Of a DNA stretch of 5,190 bases, positions 1 to 5,190 are shown piece by piece. Location of the stretch: positions 1 through 5,190 of the forward strand of contig JAGRJZ010000111.1 of the NCBI GenBank assembly GCA_020442505.1, read 5' to 3'. Position numbers and translations under genes: made by a program. The notes beneath the pieces were generated by a model. That model saw nothing but the letters and a program-made list of their open reading frames with translations. It made no database searches and was not told where the DNA came from. Position 1 is the first letter of the stretch; every line of letters begins with the position of its first letter. The stretch is from Alphaproteobacteria bacterium (GTDB lineage: Bacteria; Pseudomonadota; Alphaproteobacteria; Micavibrionales; Micavibrionaceae).

Positions 1-1826
1 CCGTTTCCGTTTTGGCCGCGGGAGCAGCCTATGTCGCCACGGACCGTCTGGCGTCTTCCCGTCAGGCCTTACCGGCAATTTCACCCGCCGCGCACGGACC
101 GGAGAACGACGATGAAGCCTCTCAGGCCCGAGCGAACGCGCAGGCCTATATGAAGCTTCTGATGGAAGCGGCGAACGCGGATCCCCGGAAGACCGCGTCG
201 GGGCAATTCCTGGCCAGCCATTTCGCGCAATCCCGCAGCGACTGGAAAAAAGCCAACGATTTTCTGAGCGGCGTGTTGCACAACGACCCGGCGCAATACG
301 ATCTGGTCAAACGCTCGATGATTCTGGCGATGGGGACGGGGGATCTTCCTTTAGCGGTCTTGCGAGCCAAGTTCATCGTCAACCAGGAACCGCATGACGG
401 GCTGGCGCTTTTGATTATGACGGTCAACGCGATCGCGGAAGACCATATGACGCTCGCCCAGACATATCTGGACGCGATGGAGTCCGGCGACGTCACGGAT
501 TATATCCGCCCGCTTTTGTACCGCTGGACGCAAGCGACGGCGGGGCCGGTCGATCTCCCCCCCGCGGACCCAAATAACGGCACGATGACCCTGTTCCACA
601 ACGCGCTCCTCGCGTTGTTCCAGAAGGACGACGCGCGCGCTTTGTCCTATATCGACGCGGCGCTCTCGCTGCCGGCCTTGACCGCGACCGAGACCGAGCG
701 CGCGGCGGATATCATGCTTTTGGCCGGCGCGCCCGACAAAGCGCTACTCTTGTACCAGGGCTTACTGCCCCATGCGCCGGATAAAAGTATTCTCGTGGAT
801 AAAATCGCGGCGCTAAGCGGCGCTGGTGAGCCAGACCTCGCGAGTCCTTTATTCTCGCCCCTGCACGTGGAAAGCCCCGCCCAGGGGGTTGCGCTGGCCA
901 TGGCCGACATGGCGACACTCCTGTTCCAGGAGCAAAGCGACAACAGCGCCCGCTTGTTCGCTTATATGGCTTTGACGCTGAATCCGCGCTTGACGGACGT
1001 CGATTTGATGCTGGCCAGCGTCGCGGCCCGGATGGGGCGGTACGACGAAGCCATCGCGCATTTGGAAGCCGTGCCGGCCAACCATCCGCATTATCTGGAC
1101 TCGCGCCGCGCGGTTGCAGACCTGATGGCCGAATCGGGCCGCCGGGAAAAAGCCGCCGCGGCCCTGAACGACCTGTTCGCTCAATATGGCGACATCGAGT
1201 CTCTGATCCGACTCGGAGATCTGTACCGTGAGGAAGAGGACTACGACGACGCCCTGACGACGTATAACCGCGCGGCCGACGCGATCGGCGGCGCACAAAT
1301 CCCGGAGAAATACTGGCATCTGCTCTATGCCCGCGGCATGGCCTATGAGCGCCAAGGCCTCTGGGACAAAGCCGAGAGCGACCTGAAGGCCGCGCTGGCC
1401 TATCGCCCGGATCACCCCTATTTGCTGAACTATCTGGGCTATGGCTGGGCCGATCAGGGCATGAATCTGAAGGAATCCCTCGCCTTGATCGAACGGGCCG
1501 CGGCGCTCGAGCCGGAGGACGGCTACATCACCGACTCGCTGGGCTGGGTGTATTACATGATGGGGCGTTACGCGGACGCCGTGCCGCCGCTGGAGCGCGC
1601 CGTGGCCTTGCTTCCATACGACGCTACGCTGAACGACCATCTGGGGGACGCGTACTGGCAGGTCGGCCGCAAGCTGGAGGCGCGTTTCCAATGGGAACGG
1701 GCCATCAACAACGCCGAAGACACACCGGAGGGGCGGACCCTCGCCCAAACGATCCAGGCAAAACTTCGCCACGGTCTGGAAGACGACCTCCCACACGTCC
1801 AGGAAGCAAAGAATTTTCATAATTAA
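1..1826 (+). CDS. TPR-repeat protein, probably exported or membrane-anchored; 5' end cut by window
   Basis: This is a tetratricopeptide-repeat protein, probably a protein-interaction scaffold; no enzymatic motif is visible. The frame is open from base 3. A TTG at base 12 could be a start, but the residues around it (VSVLAAGAAYVA) look like the end of a signal peptide or membrane anchor, so the true start is probably upstream. Numbering from that TTG gives 604 residues. A helical, poorly conserved N-terminal half leads into 'SPAQG' at 288-292 and clear TPRs: about 335-370, 437-470, 471-504 (LNYLGYGWADQG), 504-537 (GYITDSLGWVYYMMGRY) and 538-571 (NDHLGDAYWQVGR, FQWERA). Those last motifs are the hallmark of a conserved alphaproteobacterial TPR family; a related one occurs in Pseudomonas. 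The cellular role is not established to my knowledge. It ends in TAA at 1824-1826, 83 bases before ileS. Family assignment is confident; export and function are inference. Confidence 0.88.
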   Translation, partial: VSVLAAGAAYVATDRLASSRQALPAISPAAHGPENDDEASQARANAQAYMKLLMEAANADPRKTASGQFLASHFAQSRSDWKKANDFLSGVLHNDPAQYDLVKRSMILAMGTGDLPLAVLRAKFIVNQEPHDGLALLIMTVNAIAEDHMTLAQTYLDAMESGDVTDYIRPLLYRWTQATAGPVDLPPADPNNGTMTLFHNALLALFQKDDARALSYIDAALSLPALTATETERAADIMLLAGAPDKALLLYQGLLPHAPDKSILVDKIAALSGAGEPDLASPLFSPLHVESPAQGVALAMADMATLLFQEQSDNSARLFAYMALTLNPRLTDVDLMLASVAARMGRYDEAIAHLEAVPANHPHYLDSRRAVADLMAESGRREKAAAALNDLFAQYGDIESLIRLGDLYREEEDYDDALTTYNRAADAIGGAQIPEKYWHLLYARGMAYERQGLWDKAESDLKAALAYRPDHPYLLNYLGYGWADQGMNLKESLALIERAAALEPEDGYITDSLGWVYYMMGRYADAVPPLERAVALLPYDATLNDHLGDAYWQVGRKLEARFQWERAINNAEDTPEGRTLAQTIQAKLRHGLEDDLPHVQEAKNFHN

Positions 1827-1909
1827 TACCTCCTTCCCGAACAGGCCCGGCAAAAAAACGCTGTGATCCTCCTGCGCGCTGTGCTTAAAAGAAAGAAAAA
1901 GAGCAAAAA
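1827..1909 (+). other. Intergenic region between the TPR gene and ileS
   Basis: This is 83 bases with no gene. It holds an A7 run at 1852-1858 and a seven-base direct repeat CGCTGTG at 1859-1865 and 1877-1883. From about 1887 to the ileS start it is almost pure purine. I see no convincing -35/-10 pair, no strong hairpin followed by a T-run, and no T-box type leader. Whether ileS has its own promoter here or is transcribed from upstream cannot be decided from the sequence. Confidence 0.5.
1887..1909 (+). promoter_or_regulatory. A/purine-rich translation initiation region of ileS
   Basis: The bases before the ATG at 1910 form a purine tract of A and G with one C. There is no full AGGAGG; the nearest match to a Shine-Dalgarno sequence is AAAGAG ending at 1903, six bases before the ATG. 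This supports 1910 as the start over the second in-frame ATG at 1931, whose upstream bases offer no ribosome site at normal distance. An A-rich unstructured leader could compensate for the weak pairing; that is inference. Confidence 0.45.
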
Positions 1910-1939
1910 ATGGAAACGATACGAAAAAGCATGGAAACG
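1910..1939 (+). repeat. Short direct repeat duplicating the ileS start
   Basis: ATGGAAACG occurs at 1910-1918 and again, in frame, at 1931-1939, giving the N-terminus METIRKSMETAF. GAAAAAG also precedes both, at 1895-1901 and 1923-1929, but at different distances. The result is two in-frame ATG codons seven residues apart. This may be a small local duplication or chance in an A-rich stretch. It matters mainly for choosing the start. Confidence 0.5.
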
Positions 1940-4900
1940 GCGTTCATCCCCTACCCTTCCGCGGCGAGCAACCCCGCTTTCGCAAAGATGGAGGAAACAA
2001 CCCTCGCTTATTGGCGCGAGCACAAGACTTTTGAGAAATCCATCGTCCGCCGCGACGGACAAAAGGAATTCGTGTTTTACGACGGCCCGCCTTTCGCCAA
2101 CGGCCTGCCGCATTACGGGCATCTGGTCACGGGCTATGTAAAGGACATCGTGCCGCGTTATCAGACCATGCGCGGAAAGAAGGTCGAACGCCGTTTTGGC
2201 TGGGATTGCCATGGCTTGCCGGCGGAACTTCAGACGGAAAAAGAAATCGGCGTGTCCGGCCGGATGGAAGTCCTGAAATACGGGATCGATAAATACAACG
2301 CCGCGTGCCGCAGCTCCGTCCTGCGTTTTACGGAGGAATGGAAACGCTATGTCGATCGGGTCGGGCGCTGGGTCGATTTTGAAAACGACTATAAAACGCT
2401 CGATACCTCCTATATGGAAAGCGTCATGTGGGCGTTTAAACAACTCTGGGACAAGGGGCTGATCTACGAAGATTACCGCGTGGTGCCGTATAGCTGGGCG
2501 GTGGAGACGCCGCTGTCGAACTTCGAAACAAAGCTGGATAATTCCTACCGCATGCGCCAGGACCCGGCGGTGACGGTGGCGTTCAAGCTGGCCGAACCGT
2601 TCGAAGGCAAGGAAACCTATGTACTGGCGTGGACGACCACGCCTTGGACTCTGCCTTCCAACCTCGCGCTGGCCGTGGGGGCGGAGATTGATTACGCGGT
2701 TGTGGAAAAAGACGGAAAGAATTACATCATCGCAAATGAGCGGTTGGAAGCATACCGGGGACAGTTGCTTTTTCCTGAGGATGATCCCGACCATCCGCAA
2801 GAAAGCAACCCTCCCCAGATCCGGACGGTGAAAGGCGCCGATCTTGCCGGGCTGTCATACGAACCGCTCTTCCCCTATTTCGCGCACAAAGCCGCCGAAG
2901 GCGCGTTCCAGATATTTACCGCCGATTTCGTCACGACCGAGGACGGGACGGGAACGGTCCACTGCGCCCCGTTCGGGGAAGACGATTTTTTCCTGTTCAA
3001 GGAAAAGGGCATCGAGATCATCGTGCCCGTCGACCGGAAGGGATGTTTCACAAACGAAGTCCCGGATTTCAAAGGCCAGCACGTCTTCGACGCCAACAAG
3101 GGAATCATTCAAAAACTGAAAGATCGGGGGCAACTTGTCCGCCACGACACGATCGACCATAATTACCCGCATTGCTGGCGCACGGATACGCCGCTGATAT
3201 ATATGCCGATCAAGAGCTGGTATCTGCAGGTCACGGCGTTCAAGGACCGGATGGTCGAGCTGAACCAGGGCATTAACTGGATCCCCGGCCATATCCGCGA
3301 CGGCCAATTCGGCAAATGGCTGGAAAACGCGCGGGACTGGAATATCGCGCGCAACCGATTCTGGGGCGCGCCGATCCCGGTTTGGCGCTCGGACGATCCG
3401 GATTATCCGCGCATCGACGTGTACGGCTCGATCGAGGAGCTGGAACGTGATTTCGGCGTCAGGGTCAGCGACCTGCACCGGCCGGAAATCGACAATCTCA
3501 CCCGTCCCAACCCGGACGATCCGACCGGAAAATCCACCATGCGCCGGGTGGAGGACGTGCTGGATTGCTGGTTCGAAAGCGGCTCCATGCCCTACGCGCA
3601 GGTGCATTACCCGTTCGAAAACAAAGACTGGTTCGAAAGCCATTTCCCCGGCGATTTCATCGTCGAATACATCGCCCAGACGCGCGGCTGGTTTTACACG
3701 ATAATGGTGCTCTCGACCGCTTTGTTCGACCGCGCGCCGTTTAAAAACTGCCTGTGCCACGGTGTCGTTCTGGACGAAGATCACCAGAAGCTCTCCAAAC
3801 GCCTGCGTAACTATCCGGATCCGCTGGAGGTCTGTAACGAATACGGGTCCGACACGTTGCGCTGGTATCTGGTATCGACCCCGTTGATGCAGGGCGGGGA
3901 TCTCGCCATCCCGCGCGAGGCCAAGGGAATCGGCGCCGCGCAAAGACAAATCGTCGCCCCGATCTGGAACGCGTGGAGCTTCTATACCCTCTACGCCAAC
4001 GCCGATAGAATCCGGGGGAAGTTGATTGGGAGCGCCGAGGGCGTTCTGGATCGCTACATTCTATCCAAAACTCGGGAGCTGGTCGAATCCGTGCAGGCCA
4101 AAATGGACCTCTACGACCTGCCCGGCGCGTGTGCCGACATCCGCGCCTTTATGGACGCGCTGAACAACTGGTATATCCGTCGGTCGCGGGAGCGGTTCTG
4201 GCGGTCCGGCCACGATGCGGACAAGCAGGCTGCTTACGATACGCTCTACACTGTTTTGAGCAATCTGTGCCGGGTGGTGGCCCCGTTCCTGCCGTTCTTG
4301 ACGGAGGAGATTTATCGCGGTCTGACGGGGGAAGAAAGCGTCCATCTGGCCGACTGGCCGGACGCGAATGCGCTGCCCGAAGACCATGATCTGGTCGCCG
4401 CGATGGACCGGGTGCGGGAGACCTGTTCCGCTGCTCTGGGCATTCGCGAAAACGAACGGCTGCGGGTGCGCCTCCCGCTGGCGGAACTGGTCGTCGCGGC
4501 GGAGGATGCGGACAGCCTGACGCCGTATGCGGATTTGATCGCCGACGAACTGAACGTGAAACAAGTCACCCTTAGCACCGATCTGGCGGCTTACGGAACG
4601 TTAGAGCTCAAAATCAATCCGCAAATCGGCAAGCGCGTCGGCGGCGCGATGAAGGACATTATGCCCGCCTCCAAACAAGGCAACTGGACCGATAACGGCG
4701 ACGGGACCGTGACCGTCGCGGGGCAGATCTTATCGCTGGCCGACAATGATTACGGCATGCGCCTTGTTACGGCTGAAGGCACCGCGGCGCAGCCCTTATC
4801 CGGCCAAGGCGCGGTCATTCTGGACACAAAAGTGACGCCGGAACTGGAACGCGAGGGAATCGCCCGCGATCTCATTCGCTTAATCCAGCAAACCCGCAAA

Positions 4901-5107
4901 GACGCGGATTTCAACGTCTCCGATCATATCGAACTGTCTTTGGAGTTGCCGGACAGCGCCATCGAAGCGATTCAGGAGTTTGAGGCCATGATCCGCGCCG
5001 AAACCCTGTCCGACAGCCTGACAATCGGCTCGGTGACAGATGCGGATTACACCGGTGAGCATGAATTGCTGGGCGAGCGTGTGAAGATTGGCGTGAAACG
5101 GGTTTAG
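1910..5107 (+). CDS. ileS: Isoleucine--tRNA ligase, eukaryote-like type (IleRS2)
   Basis: This cytosolic class I synthetase attaches isoleucine to tRNA-Ile using ATP and hydrolyses mischarged valine. It has 1065 residues and appears complete. The catalytic fold shows HYGH at 68-71, GWDCHGLPAE at 97-106, DVLDCWFESGSMPYAQ before 600, QTRGWFY and KLSKR at 627-631 (usually KMSKS or KMSKR). The inserted editing domain (about 200-400) shows WTTTPWTLPSN at 241-251 and DGTGTVHCAPFGEDD at 345-359. The second motif is one residue shorter than the usual H-x-A-P-x-x-G spacing. The helical anticodon-binding domain follows (about 705-850, NWYIRRSRERFW at 753-764), then the long C-terminal region ending in ARDLIRLIQQTRKDADFNVSD. 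The eukaryote-like type is indicated by length, GLPAE, 'SGSMPYAQ', this C-terminus, and the lack of the C-terminal CxxC zinc site found in E. coli IleS. Such enzymes are generally insensitive to mupirocin. The start at 1910 is preferred; 1931 is an in-frame alternative. It ends in TAG, nine bases before the hairpin. Confidence 0.97.
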   Translation: METIRKSMETAFIPYPSAASNPAFAKMEETTLAYWREHKTFEKSIVRRDGQKEFVFYDGPPFANGLPHYGHLVTGYVKDIVPRYQTMRGKKVERRFGWDCHGLPAELQTEKEIGVSGRMEVLKYGIDKYNAACRSSVLRFTEEWKRYVDRVGRWVDFENDYKTLDTSYMESVMWAFKQLWDKGLIYEDYRVVPYSWAVETPLSNFETKLDNSYRMRQDPAVTVAFKLAEPFEGKETYVLAWTTTPWTLPSNLALAVGAEIDYAVVEKDGKNYIIANERLEAYRGQLLFPEDDPDHPQESNPPQIRTVKGADLAGLSYEPLFPYFAHKAAEGAFQIFTADFVTTEDGTGTVHCAPFGEDDFFLFKEKGIEIIVPVDRKGCFTNEVPDFKGQHVFDANKGIIQKLKDRGQLVRHDTIDHNYPHCWRTDTPLIYMPIKSWYLQVTAFKDRMVELNQGINWIPGHIRDGQFGKWLENARDWNIARNRFWGAPIPVWRSDDPDYPRIDVYGSIEELERDFGVRVSDLHRPEIDNLTRPNPDDPTGKSTMRRVEDVLDCWFESGSMPYAQVHYPFENKDWFESHFPGDFIVEYIAQTRGWFYTIMVLSTALFDRAPFKNCLCHGVVLDEDHQKLSKRLRNYPDPLEVCNEYGSDTLRWYLVSTPLMQGGDLAIPREAKGIGAAQRQIVAPIWNAWSFYTLYANADRIRGKLIGSAEGVLDRYILSKTRELVESVQAKMDLYDLPGACADIRAFMDALNNWYIRRSRERFWRSGHDADKQAAYDTLYTVLSNLCRVVAPFLPFLTEEIYRGLTGEESVHLADWPDANALPEDHDLVAAMDRVRETCSAALGIRENERLRVRLPLAELVVAAEDADSLTPYADLIADELNVKQVTLSTDLAAYGTLELKINPQIGKRVGGAMKDIMPASKQGNWTDNGDGTVTVAGQILSLADNDYGMRLVTAEGTAAQPLSGQGAVILDTKVTPELEREGIARDLIRLIQQTRKDADFNVSDHIELSLELPDSAIEAIQEFEAMIRAETLSDSLTIGSVTDADYTGEHELLGERVKIGVKRV

Positions 5108-5116
5108 GATTTTAAA

Positions 5117-5190
5117 ACCACTAAGGACACTAAGGTCACTAAGCTTTTCACGACTTTTTTCTTCTTAGTGCCCTTAGTGCCCTTAGTGGT
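5117..5190. repeat. Imperfect inverted repeat with 27-base arms made of tandem 9-base units
   Basis: The left arm at 5117-5143 and right arm at 5164-5190 are reverse complements at 25 of 27 positions, separated by a 20-base T-rich spacer (5144-5163). Each arm holds three copies of a nonamer: left CACTAAGG+A, CACTAAGG+T, CACTAAG; right CTTAGTGCC, CTTAGTGCC, CTTAGTGGT. The mismatches are at arm positions 11 and 20, which are the variable base of the unit. In a plus-strand transcript both are unpaired (A/C and U/C); in a minus-strand transcript the first becomes a G-U wobble. The element begins nine bases after the ileS stop and its right arm ends at the window edge, so it may continue. Its composition (about 40% GC with flanks) contrasts with the coding DNA. 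I infer a dispersed intergenic palindromic element; a role as 3' end protector or terminator is possible but unproven. Confidence 0.9.

Noticed and set aside
31..33. ATG as a possible start of the TPR protein
   Set aside because: It is out of frame with the TPR reading frame (the in-frame codons start at 30 and 33).
557..563. C7 run as a frameshift site in the TPR gene
   Set aside because: The frame continues without a break and the protein matches the family on both sides of the run, so there is no sign of slippage or error.
849..1853. 334-codon open frame on the minus strand opposite the TPR gene
   Set aside because: It lies entirely against a gene with clear family motifs, and its translation has no recognisable domain. 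Long antisense frames are expected in GC-rich coding DNA.
1827..1909. Terminator or T-box leader between the two genes
   Set aside because: No stable stem with a following T-run is visible, and there is no T-box sequence. The A7 run is on the wrong strand for a plus-strand terminator.
1823..2800. 325-codon open frame on the minus strand opposite the start of ileS
   Set aside because: It is a shadow of conserved ileS codons; the product is rich in R, H and F with no recognisable family.
2855..3949. 364-codon open frame on the minus strand inside ileS
   Set aside because: It lies fully opposite the conserved catalytic and editing regions and has no domain of its own.
4440..5107. C-terminal zinc-binding site in IleS
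   Set aside because: No CxxC pair is present anywhere after the KLSKR motif, which fits the eukaryote-like type rather than a truncated E. coli type.
5117..5190. CRISPR array
   Set aside because: The units are nine bases, directly adjacent, arranged as inverted arms and without unique spacers.

Overview
This window looks like a piece of an alphaproteobacterial chromosome. It is GC-rich (roughly 58-60% by eye), densely coding, and both genes lie on the plus strand. The first gene's C-terminal half closely follows a tetratricopeptide-repeat (TPR) family I know from Alphaproteobacteria. The second gene is an isoleucyl-tRNA synthetase of the eukaryote-like (IleRS2) type, which some alphaproteobacterial lineages such as the Rickettsiales carry in place of the E. 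coli type. I cannot place the organism below class. An uncultured or Rhodospirillales/Micavibrio-like lineage is possible but is a guess.

Layout: bases 1-1826 hold a TPR protein whose 5' end is cut off by the window edge. Bases 1827-1909 are a short intergenic region that turns purine- and A-rich just before the next start. Bases 1910-5107 hold a complete ileS encoding 1065 residues. Bases 5108-5190 are an AT-richer tail (33 G+C of 83 bases, about 40%). Almost all of this tail is one long imperfect inverted repeat whose arms are built from tandem 9-base units. The last arm ends exactly at the window edge.

The two genes have no obvious shared pathway. The TPR protein is probably exported or membrane-anchored and mediates protein contacts, while IleS is a cytosolic housekeeping enzyme. 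They are co-oriented and 83 bases apart, so read-through is possible but no operon logic is evident.

I found no complete undescribed system. Two things merit a second look. One is the nonamer-built hairpin after ileS, which looks like a copy of a dispersed intergenic element. The other is a one-residue contraction inside the otherwise strongly conserved editing-site motif of IleS, between H351 and D359.
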